Below are positions 33,005 to 42,809 of a stretch of DNA of 53,115 nt, one piece after another. Both the position numbers and the translations under genes were made by a program. The stretch's first letter is position 1, and every line of letters begins with the position of its first letter. The notes beneath the pieces were generated by a model. It was not told the origin of the DNA, ran no database searches, and worked only from the letters and a program-made list of their open reading frames with translations. This stretch comes from Seminavis robusta. Its lineage: Eukaryota; Bacillariophyta; Bacillariophyceae; Naviculales; Naviculaceae. Location of the stretch: NCBI GenBank assembly GCA_903772945.1, contig CAICTM010000682.1:1-53115 (forward strand). The letters are read 5' to 3'.

Positions 33005-35177
33005 CTGCGAGATCGAGAGCCATACGGGATGCTGCTGGAATCACGAGGTTGCTACAGGAGCCCTCAGCCTACATGTATCGTATGCCATAGCTTCCCAGTT
33101 GCTCCAGCTTTTTACTTGTACCGATACAGCTCCGAAATGGTACGCGTGTGCTTGATAGTTAGATAGTTCCTACGATAGGCTACTAGTAGCTAGCTAGTAA
33201 TTGAAGAAGAACACGGGCCTGTTTCGCTGTTTCGAAGTTTTAACAACCAGTTTTGAGTGATACAGATGACTACCCGTTTTGTGTTCTTTCATTGAGTCGC
33301 TGTTCTCTACGGGTGATCGAGGCTATGATAGCACTGAGAAGCGAATCCTGTAAATATTTCTCGTTCTGACTCACACATTGAATCACCAAAAGGTTGACTG
33401 GACTACAGTGTAGCTAGCCTACCGTACTAGCTAGCTAGTAGCTATTAAAAGCTCTCTACGGGTGATCGAGGCTATGATAGCACTGATGAGAAGCGAATCC
33501 TGTAAATATTTGGTTTTCTCGTTCTGACTCACACATTGAATTCTCAATCTATTTGTCAGATCACCAAAAGGTTGACAGACTGGACTAGCTAGAGTACGGT
33601 ACTAATATGCGAATCAAAGGAAGATCCAGTGGGACAGCTATGGAATCGACTATCGTACTGGAGTTGCAGAGCTAGGTAGACTATTACAAATGCAGGAGTA
33701 GTAGTTACTGAGTTACTGTACTACATGTAGCTAGCTTGTGTATGCATACACGTGCAGTACTCCAAAGAAGGACTGGAGTGTGATGAGGCCTGAGCCTCGA
33801 TGCTGCCTAGCTACTAGCGCACAATTACTACTCCGAGTACATGGTTTAGGTACCGGTGGTACCACAAGCGAACAAATTGGGCGTGTGTGACTTTTGATGT
33901 GGTACCGGTACACGGGTAGCCTGTCTTGACCAATCGAGAAAGAAAGCAAGGTTGGATTGGCGATTGGTTGATGGGTCGGGTTTTATACAACCTGCTGAGC
34001 AGAAGCAGGATCAGGAGTTCCAGTCTGGGTGGTAGAGTGGTAGAGCTGATTGCGTGCTGCTTGGCCACTTGTTCAAGTGCTCCGCCACCGGTATCGGCAA
34101 TAAGCGAGCGACGTCTGTAACTCTATAGCCAATACCGTTTTATCCATCAAGGAATCCTTGCTTTTCACAAGCAATCTGTGCTGTTCTCCCATCATCCTAG
34201 GATGCTTTCTGAGTCGTCAAGGCGACTGAAACGCACATCAACAGTTACTGGTTACTCTATAGCTAGCTAGCTAGCTAGATAGGAATGCCTCGACAAGCTA
34301 TTGACTGAGTTTTTCAAGCAAAGCGGAACATGGTGGAAGATGCTTTGATGCATCTTGTCTCCTGTTGAAGAGTGACGAGTCCAATACTAGCTAGCATATA
34401 TGGAGAGCTATGGAGATAGATAGAATCTGATGTATGTTGACAATGTTGATCTTGGCAGTCTTTTTTGGTGGAGAAAGGCAATTTATTTGGGAGTCGATTC
34501 TGATTCGGAGAAATTAACTACTAAAGTGAACAATGACCCTTCAGAAATTTTGACTTCGACCCAGAATTTTGTTTAGATGAACTGTGCCCCTCTGTCTCAG
34601 TCATTTCATTCGCCAATGATAATAAAGCGTGAAAAAAGACCTTTTTGAAAATCCGGGATTGTTGGATTTGTCCATTGTGGCGAACAGGTGAACCATTATT
34701 TTTTTTGTAAGGTGGGTTGCAAAGGTGAAATCTAGCACTGACTGTCAACAAAGAACAAGGCTCCTCTCCAAGTATTCCGTGAGCATATTGGAGTAGCACT
34801 CGCAGCTCTCCAGTAGTATCTCAAAGCATTCCGTGAGAGCGCAGTGTCGCAACTGCCGTAAAACTTTGATCATCCGAGTACGGTATCAACTGAACTGACT
34901 TGCAACTCGAGTGCAGGATTATTATTTCAACATCGATGGTATTCTCCGGCGTTCAAGCGCGTGCGTGGCGGACACTGCCTAGAAGATTACGCCGAGAAAA
35001 AACGTGGAGAAGCCAAACCCTTTTTTCTGCGGAGTTTTTTTTTAGTTTGGCATCATCATGTCTTGGGCTTTCTATTTACTCACAATTTTTCAAAGCCCGA
35101 AACTAAAAACCTCACAATCATAAAACCAACTACTCAAGCAATAACTACCGTACTCAAGCAACTAAAACTCCACCAAA
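33005..35177. other. Intergenic with a local duplication
   Basis: No supported gene. Contains the duplication at 33304-33587 and a perfect CTAG run at 34261-34278. The 5' flank and leader of the DUF6824 gene occupy the right end. Confidence 0.5.
33304..33587 (+). repeat. Recent direct duplication with internal indels
   Basis: Copies 33304-33405 and 33453-33587 are almost identical in base sequence. Copy two carries extra blocks: TGA, about 6 nt (TGGTTT) and about 19 nt before ATCACCAAAAGG. The spacer is CTAGCTAGC-rich. Confidence 0.88.
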
Positions 35178-36110
35178 ATGATTTTGCCAGTCTCTTCCAG
35201 TTTCAACACATCTGCTCTGCTTCAAGACAATGGTATCAATAATGGTATCACCAGCATGAATATGAATAACTTTTTGACCGCCGCCGATTCTTTGGTGTTT
35301 GTGGATGAACCTCAGGCTGAAGATATTCTGTGCGGCAAAGACAAGCGGTGCATGACCCACGAAGGTTCTCTGTACTTCAAGGGAGTCATTGATGCTCACA
35401 CTGTGGCTTACAGAGAAGCTGCTACCCGTCAAGGCAAGATGGCCGTTACCAAATCCGTCTTTGACCTCATGCAATCTCGCCGTTTCCTCAAGCTCAATGA
35501 AGATTCCAAGCAATGGGAGGTTCTGCATCCACTCTGCATTAGGGATAAGATTGGACATGCTCTCAGGTTTGCCAACAGAAAGTCCAAGGCTGTCTCTGCC
35601 AAGAAGAATCAGCTCAAGAGGTCTCTCCAAGTGCAACAAGTGCAAGTGCAAGTGCACAGGACTGAGTTGGTCTCCTCCTCCTCTTCCTCCTCTTTTGCAA
35701 GCACCTCCACCAACTCCTCTTCAAGTACCTCAAGTACCTCCAGTAGCACCTCCAGCAGCACTAGCACCACCTCCAGCATCAATGACCTCCTCCATGGTGC
35801 CCTCAAGATCCAAATTCCACCAAGAGCCAAGAAAGCTGCTGCTCCTGCTCCTGCTCCAGTCACTTCCTTCTCCAACACAATGTCATTCATCAGTCCTCTG
35901 GACTCTGTTCAAGTGGAATCAGCATCCTCTGCTGAACCTGCTCTTGACATTGACATTGACCTTGACGACCTGGACTGGATGTTGCAGCTTCCCATCATGG
36001 AAGTCAATCCTTTGGACAACCAAGTATGCTTTGCTGCCGGTTCCACCGACTCAAAGACAAACTTGAACACAAACATGATCCCTGTTCCCATGATGTTTGC
36101 ATCTTTGTAA
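35178..36110 (+). CDS. DUF6824-domain protein with acidic C-terminus
   Basis: Single exon of 310 residues from ATG 35178 (AAA-ATG context). The DUF6824 domain spans about residues 48-134: EDILCGKDKRCMTHEG, then YFKGVIDAHTVAYRE, then VFDLMQSRRFLKLNED, QWEVLHP and RDKIGHALR. This domain is greatly expanded in diatoms and its role is not established; a regulatory role is often assumed. A Val-Gln and then Ser/Thr homopolymer linker follows (about 150-205). The C-terminus has an acidic-hydrophobic block (DIDIDLDDLDWMLQLP) that resembles a transactivation segment, which supports a transcriptional role by inference only. Confidence 0.85.
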   Translation: MILPVSSSFNTSALLQDNGINNGITSMNMNNFLTAADSLVFVDEPQAEDILCGKDKRCMTHEGSLYFKGVIDAHTVAYREAATRQGKMAVTKSVFDLMQSRRFLKLNEDSKQWEVLHPLCIRDKIGHALRFANRKSKAVSAKKNQLKRSLQVQQVQVQVHRTELVSSSSSSSFASTSTNSSSSTSSTSSSTSSSTSTTSSINDLLHGALKIQIPPRAKKAAAPAPAPVTSFSNTMSFISPLDSVQVESASSAEPALDIDIDLDDLDWMLQLPIMEVNPLDNQVCFAAGSTDSKTNLNTNMIPVPMMFASL

Positions 36111-37911
36111 ATCAAAGAAACAAACACATCACAAACTGTCACTGTACTGTACATAAAACAAAACTATTAGCACATGCATGCCTTACTATACATGTATCAT
36201 AGTACTATCGACATTCTGTAGCTCTGCCTGGACTAGCTACCGGTAGCTCGTACTGTATTAATGTGCATTCTAGCCTGCTTCGATTCGATTCGATTCGATT
36301 CGATTGTACCGGTACCGTGCCCTACTGGTGGAAAATGATACCGTACGACCTCTCGTGCAAGAAATCCTTGCGGAGCTCCATGCAGCAAAGGTACAGTAAG
36401 GTTGGCTTGCTCATACTACTAGCTAGTAGCTATGGCATAGTTTTTCAACTGCGACGAACGAACGAGGGTACAGTAGCTACTGATACCAGGTACTAGTAGG
36501 GTAGAGCGGTTTGATTGAAGTCTGGCACTGGCAGCCCCGCCCGGTCATCGGGCAATCAGTCACCTCGTCACCTCCTTGCAATCAGTCAACCAGTAACCAG
36601 TGCAAAAGACTAAACAAAAGACCAAGAGGCACAATGAATCGAATCATTGAATCTACTGTATCGGCCGCTCCTTGCTCGATTGGTTTGGAGTTGAGTCGAG
36701 TCGCCCTTTGGAGATGTGCTCCCTTGTTCTGCAGTGTTGTTAAGGGTCCTCGCCACCGGTGGCTACCAGAGCAGTGGTACCGTACCGGTGCAACACTTGT
36801 ACACTAGTCTACACAGAATAGGAGGAGGTGAAGTACAATGTCATGTACTACGATCAGTGGTAAAGCAAGCTGAAACAGAAACATCAGCAGCAGTGAGGTC
36901 CTCACACGGCACGGTACAGCCGTAGCTGTGCTGGTCAATGTACCACGTTTTACGTTTTACCACTTGCTTCAACTTGAACAAGGCATAATAATATGTCGCC
37001 TGGGCGGTGTATCTATATGAGCTTTACATGATATGAGGACACATACATGACATTGTATTGCTTGGGTGATCCAGTGTCTGCGTGAACTGCCCAGTGAAGA
37101 AAAGAAATCAATGGTACTGCAACGTCATCCAGCCACAAACTTAATGCAGAATGAGGAGTGCGGGGTACGGTATTAACAATACTAGTAGCGTTGCGTACAT
37201 GTAGAAGCTGCGTCACCGGAAGCAAGCAACCGGTGCATGTAGCTAACGGGATGGGTGCCATTGGTGTTGAAGGTTGCTTGAAGAGGCCTCTATAGTCAGC
37301 AAATTTAGATTCATGGACCCAGTGTTGAAGATGCCTTGGTAGGCACTAGGAAGCGAATGTATGTGATGGACCCGCCTTCTTCCCATGATGGCTATTCCCA
37401 GGGACAATCGTCCGAGTCGAGATGCTTTCCTGCAACCGGTAGTACCGGTCCAGCCGCAAAGAATGCATTTATTGCATTGTGCCAGCCAAGCCAAGCCAAG
37501 CCAAGCCAATGGCCTGCAACTCACTGGAGAGTGCACATGCAGTCATAGTCATCAAAAGTTACTTCTCATCTCTGTTCACTCGCGGCTACATTGCAATTCA
37601 ATTCAAGTTCTTTTCTTGTGTTGCTTCGATTGTTGTGACTTTCTAGAGTCAGCTGCAGGAACCAATGCTATGCCGTGACAAGTGACAATTGAGACCCAGG
37701 CAACAACCGCAGCTCCACGGTGAGTACATGCAGCGTGGCGTGGAATATCGAAAGTCTGTCCGTCTGCCCCATGTGCGTGGTCACCGCGCAATCACAAATC
37801 ACAAGAGGCAGCCAATGACCATTATTTCACAACTACAAGTAGACAACAAGTGGACAACAAGTAGACTACAAGTAGACAACAAGTAGAGAATAGAAAGGAG
37901 ACAACGTTACC
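36111..37911. other. Intergenic with several microsatellites
   Basis: Holds a CGATT repeat (36281-36305), a CCAAG repeat (37486-37509), TACCGGTACCG words near 36308 and 36782, and an 11-bp minisatellite next to the downstream gene. No supported coding frame. Confidence 0.5.
37835..37889 (+). repeat. 11-bp minisatellite upstream of the STI1-repeat gene
   Basis: About five copies of ACAAGTAGACA with single-base variants. It ends about 22 bp before the start codon at 37912, so it probably lies in the 5' untranslated leader or core promoter. Confidence 0.85.
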
Positions 37912-39647
37912 ATGAGTGCCTCTACATCTGATGCTGATGCTAGTGCTAGTGCTAGTAGTGACAATGCCAAAAAGCCGTTCCCTTTGAAAACGCGTGTGAT
38001 TCTACACAGTCTCAAGGCGGCTGAATTCAACGACAAGATCGGCGTAATCCAGCAGAGCAGTCTGAACAGCGAAGGTCGTCAACAAGTTTATATCGAAGAG
38101 CTGGACAAGACCGTGGCGCTCAAGCTCTCCAACCTCAAGTATCAGCCAAGGGACATGGACTCGCTCAGCAACAAAGAATTAAAGACCATTCTGAGACATA
38201 GACAAGCGGTACTCAAGTTCCAAGGAATGGACAAAAGCGATCTTCAAGCACGACTCAAAGAATTAACGACAGATCCCATTCAAATTGCAGAGTGGCTCGC
38301 AGTGGGAAATGCGGGGTCTGCAGGTGGTAGCACTAGTAGTGCCAATGACAGCACTGCAACAAGTACTACTTCTAGTGGTGCTGCTGGCCTGGACCAACTA
38401 GACAACATGACTCCCCAGCAGTTGCGCCAACAAGCCCAAATGATGCGTTCCATGCCACCTGCCACCATCCGATCTATGAATCCTCAGCTGGCTGGAATGT
38501 CAGACGCACAAATCCAGCAAGCAGCCACACAAATGGAAATGATGGCAAACAATCCTGCAGCCATTCAGAGAATGAAGCAACAAATGAAAAACATGTCTCC
38601 TCAGCAGCAGCAGCAAATGCAAACCATGATGAACAACAACCCCACCGCTAACAACACCACCCCTAACACGGCCCCTACGCAACAAGAAATGCTCGCCAAC
38701 ATGACTCCTGAACAACTACGCCAACAAGCACAAATGATGAAGTCCATGCCTCCAGATACCATTCGGGCCATGAATCCACAACTCGCCAACATGACAGATG
38801 AGCAAATTAAACAGGCGGCTACCCAGTTTGAAATGATGGCGGCTAACCCGGATCTCATGAAAATGGCAACGGAACAAATGAAAAATATGTCTCCACAGCA
38901 AATGCAGCAAATGATGAACTCACCCAATGCCGGTGCTGCCGATCCAAACTCACTCAATCCAATGGCCATGGGAATGGCAAACAACAATAGCAACAGCAAC
39001 AACGCTGGAATGACCATGGATCCCTCACAAATGCTTGAAAACATGGATACAGCACAAATCAAGTCCATGATGAAAATGATCAAAGAGTAAGTTCACAACA
39101 GTACAATACTCCACATTGGCAAAATCTACAACACAAGCTGTCTTTTGATTCTCATCTTCTCTTTCATTCTTGCCATTCTCTTGCTCTTTCTCTTGCACTT
39201 GCAATCACATGACATCACCAATCACCACGGTATACCATACATAGCAACCCGGAAATGCTAGAGCAAATGGCGGCACAGTCGGGAACATCCAAGGAAAATT
39301 TACAAAAAATGATTAACATGTTCTCGGACATGTCGGATCAACAGCTGGAGTCTTCACTCAAAACAATGGCAAAAGTACAAAAGGTCTCTTCCTCGGTACA
39401 GAATGCTTGGAAATACACGGATCAACTGGTCGGAGGAAAACTCAAATTCGTTCTCATTGCCATGGGGGTACTCCTCGTACTCTTCCTCACGCTATACCTT
39501 TTGGGAGGGGCTCCTGACGATAATAATACTACCGCTGCCAAGGCACAAAAAGTCATTCAAAAGGCTGCAGCTGAAATTGTGCCACAGGCAACACCACACG
39601 AAGAAGAGATTGCCGAGTCCATTGAAGATGAATTCAGTGAGTTCTAG
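37912..39647 (+). CDS. Tail-anchored STI1-repeat protein
   Basis: Two exons, 37912-39086 and 39245-39647, with a GTAAGT...AG intron, giving 525 residues. In order: a Ser/Ala/Asp leader; a KOW/SH3-like segment at about 22-75 (TRVILHSLKAAEFNDKIGVI); a short SAP-like segment (SNKELKTILRHR then DKSDLQARLKEL); and two STI1/DP-like Met/Gln-rich repeats that are internal duplicates, with MTPQQLRQQAQMMRSMPP matched by MTPEQLRQQAQMMKSMPP. The last exon has a third helical repeat (NPEMLEQMAAQSG), one hydrophobic helix (LKFVLIAMGVLLVLFLTLYL) about 70 residues from the end, and an acidic tail. STI1 repeats bind hydrophobic clients or chaperones. The layout resembles organelle or ER membrane chaperone adaptors such as OEP61-type proteins, but without visible TPRs. 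Which membrane is unknown. Confidence 0.85.
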
Positions 39648-39957
39648 GAAATCAAATCAAATCAAATTGACAATCTACAAATCGAATAACAAAACTGAAA
39701 CAAAAAGACAGTCTCTATAGATAGGAACGAATCGAATTGAAGCTACATTGCGGGGCTACCATGCATACCGGTAGAGTTGGCCCTTGTTGTTGTGTTTCTT
39801 CATTTTGCAGCCGTGGGGGTAGCTCATAGATATACAGCGTATAACTGTCTTAGAAATCTATTGGTCGTATCTTAACTATGCAGTTTCGGTCTGCTGGCGT
39901 GTCTTTGAGAGCACTTCTCGTAGCGCCAGAAACCAAAACTCTTCAGCATGCACACCA

Positions 39958-41029
39958 TCAATCCAAAGCTATACAGTAGTCAACAAGCAAGGCCGCACCG
40001 AAAATATTCTCCATGAACGTAAGAGGAAGGGCCAAGGTAAGGACCACAATACCGTAGATTGCATAATCATGATCAGCTCGATCATTTTGCTTTTGAACCC
40101 ACTTGTGAAGGCCAATTCCAAGAGCAACGTAGGGAGGTTTGCCGTGTTCCTCGTCCGCAAATCGGCAGAAAGCCGGGGACAGGCCCATGCAAACCAAATG
40201 CAGGCGGTGAGACTCATGTGGATACCGGTATACCGATGCTGAGATATAAACTCGGTCTTGTAGCCACCATAGTTTTCGGCGTAGGACGAAGCAACGATAC
40301 CACCGTTTCCAATCAGCTTGCCTTTGGGATAGAAGGTTAACGGGTGCACACACCCCTTTTCTGAGACAGATGCAATCTTGCGCACCTTCCAGGATTCCTC
40401 CACACTATGTATTACAGCACCGACCTAAACAGGACTCGACTCGTGGCTCCTCTCAGGAAAAGCAAACTTCTCGGTGTTGCTTCCAATGCCTGATTCATAG
40501 ACGTTAAGAAGATCTCGATGAAATCAGCTGGCGCATTGTTGCTATGTTGCCCGAGTGCATACACACGGGCTCGGACCGACCCTTTTGACGTGAGGATCCG
40601 ATCACCGACACGGACATGCTTCATGGCAACTGCATGATTCTTCTCCGCCCGCCACTGCCACTGTGTCTCGCGTGAAGCGAATGTCAAGATAGGGGCCGTA
40701 TTGGCGGTGCATCGAATTCGAAGTTGTTTTGCGTCTATCACCGGATGCACGATGTAAACGAGAAACGCTGCCGACCAGGCTTCTCCCGTACACCCGTTTT
40801 TGTGGACAACGTCCCAGTATATGTACTGGGCAATCCCTTCGTGAATCCGAACATTCGTGTTGGCCACCGCACGTGCTGGGCTCGTTTTTTGCCGCGGAAA
40901 CAAGTCATCATAGAACGTCGACTCGGAGGGCAAGGTTGGATCAGAAATTATCTCCCACTCAACGATATAGGCAACATGCGTGGCAGAGCCATAGTCGTTA
41001 TCAAGATTGTTAAAGAAGTGGACATGATT
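39958..41029 (-). pseudogene. Hedgehog/intein (Hint)-domain protein, frameshifted
   Basis: The plus-strand ORF shadows hide a minus-strand gene. An open stretch from about 41029 to 40412 has an unrecognised N-terminal part, then the Hint segment VAMKHVRVGDRILTSKG and AATPRSLLFL-like text. After a one-base frame change at about 40425 it continues VEESWKVRKIASVSEKG, HPLTFYPKGKLIGNGG and VASSYAENYGG, the end of a Hint fold. A second frame change near 40220 leads to SHRLHLVCMGLSPAFC and a hydrophobic tail. Where the autoprocessing Cys is expected, before VAMKHV, the frame reads FASRETQWQW with no Cys. The gene is broken and its splicing activity is probably lost, unless the breaks are sequence errors. 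Confidence 0.6.
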
Positions 41030-42020
41030 TCACCTGGAAAGCTTTGCACACCTCGGTACCAGGTATGATTACGATCTGTTCGCCGTCTGTTCATTCAAAG
41101 TCTTGGTCTCTGTCTCCCCGCTAGGGCTCTCGAACCAATCGTCGTAGCGATGATCCGCTAAAGATCTTGGTCTTGGATACATGTAAGGGAGTAGACGAAG
41201 TCATTCGCTTCCTTCGAGGTGGTGCTGACAACATGTAAAAGGATCCGCACTCGTCGATGAGAGCCACATAGCAAGTGAAACGATACGAGCTGCCATCAAA
41301 GCAAGGGGAACGTACACGAGTACCAAAAGGGGAGCATTAGTACTGTACCGGTACCGGTACGTCTTTTCATCGTCGTCCATTTGGTGGCTACTTGCCGTTG
41401 GTCTGTTGTTCTGCATTTCTTCTTCTTCGGTTCAAGTTGCGAAAGGGGGGAAACCACAGTTTTGAGGTTCTGGTCAAGATAATATGCTTTGGCAAAGGAA
41501 ACCCAAGGAATGGGAGGTTTATCAGCAGCGGATGTTGTGTTCGACATACATCGTACATCATGTAAAGGTGGAGGCGTGGAGGTTGCATGTTAGTGCGCGT
41601 CCTGGACGAGTTGATTCTACATGTAGATTCGATTCAATCATTCAGGTTTTGGGATCATTCGATTGAACAAATCCCTTTCATGTTGACTGAACTTCAAAGC
41701 AACATTGGGGCAAATACTTTATGTCTTTATGTGTGCCTATACCATAGCTAGCTAGGGGAAGGGAGGTCGAGAAAACCAGAGCACCTCCATGATGGTTGGC
41801 AGAGATGCAACTGGCTAGAGCTAGCTCGTAGCTCGCTCGTATAGATGATGTACACAAGGAAGTGCATTGCTGAAGCTTTCGCTTATATACCGGTACCAGT
41901 AGCGGTGATCGAGGACGCGGTCGCGATCGATGCAACTACTGTACTAGTATGATAGCGTCCGTATTGCCGCTTTTGGATCGGATAAATTCAAGAAATGGAT
42001 CGGACAGCTTCAAGTTGAAT
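41030..42020. other. Intergenic
   Basis: No supported gene. TACCGGTACCGGTACG is at about 41346, an ATTCGATTCAATCATTCA word at about 41628, and a CTAGCTAG word near 41747. Confidence 0.5.
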
Positions 42021-42809
42021 TCATGCTGTTATGGCGGTGATGGACCTCGGTGGCCCTGTTTGGTCTGGGGGCATTGTGGAAGCAGTCCTAGTAGTTGCAT
42101 CCCCCCTTTGAAGCTGTTTAGTAGCTTTCATCATCATGGCCGCCGTGCTCTTGATAGCGTAGCTTGTGGATGCCAGGTCCATCCCGCCTTGCATGTAAAC
42201 CTTGGTTGCCTCTGCTTGATCCTCCAAGGCCGTCTGCAAGGCTTGCACTTGAGAGTTGACCGTAGTTTCATGGCAATAGGCTGCCAGCTGCCTTTGTTCC
42301 TGCCGCTGTCTGGCACTCCTTCTTAGGCTGTGTCTCAATTTTTGGCTTTTATTGGTGTTGTACGACCCGGAGACAACTCTTTGAACATACCTCAGTGCTA
42401 CCAGGGTCTGTTCAGTGCGTCTGGAGTCTTCCAAAAGGTAGAATTCTAGCCCCCGTGGATCGACTATTAATAGTTCTACTGGTACCGGTACTTGAGGCGG
42501 CGAGTCTGACGATTGTGTGTGCTTTGCTTGCAGTTGAGCAAGACATCTATTGACATCCTCTGCAAGTGCATGGCCAAGTTCCTGCGAGGAATACCAGAGC
42601 TCCTTCTTATCTCGTACGAGCGACACGGCAGCGGGATACTCATGCACTTCTTCAATGCCGAGAAGGAAGCTGACTGTCACTCGGTTTTTCTTGTGGCGGC
42701 TGCTGAGTGACAGTCCACTTATTACCGGTACTAGCAAGCCCGAAAGACGACGAGTTGGTTTGATGAGTGTATTAGTAGCACTTCTGCTGGTACAGGTATT
42801 TGACTGCAT
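42021..42809 (-). CDS. Diatom LWYS/RGLE-domain protein, short form
   Basis: Single exon of 262 residues from ATG 42809. Motif order: VSFLLGIEEVHEYP, ELWYSSQELG, PRGLEFYLLEDSRR, then VQRVVSGSYNTNKSQ and RHSLRRSARQRQEQRQLAA. These align with the N-terminal 150 residues of the 484-residue protein at 16209-17663, so they are paralogues. This copy lacks the long Ala/Thr/Lys tail and ends shortly after a Met-rich helix (STAAMMMKATKQLQ). Function unknown. A homodimer or complex-forming helical domain is plausible but is not shown by the sequence. Confidence 0.75.
   Translation of the reverse strand: MQSNTCTSRSATNTLIKPTRRLSGLLVPVISGLSLSSRHKKNRVTVSFLLGIEEVHEYPAAVSLVRDKKELWYSSQELGHALAEDVNRCLAQLQAKHTQSSDSPPQVPVPVELLIVDPRGLEFYLLEDSRRTEQTLVALRYVQRVVSGSYNTNKSQKLRHSLRRSARQRQEQRQLAAYCHETTVNSQVQALQTALEDQAEATKVYMQGGMDLASTSYAIKSTAAMMMKATKQLQRGDATTRTASTMPPDQTGPPRSITAITA

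Noticed and set aside
34521..34799. Minus-strand 92-codon frame
   Set aside because: No family similarity, and no stable context in an intergenic region.
38601..39083. Minus-strand 160-codon Ile/Cys-rich membrane-like frame
   Set aside because: Antisense of the Met/Gln-rich STI1 repeats; CAT and TTG complements imitate a hydrophobic protein.
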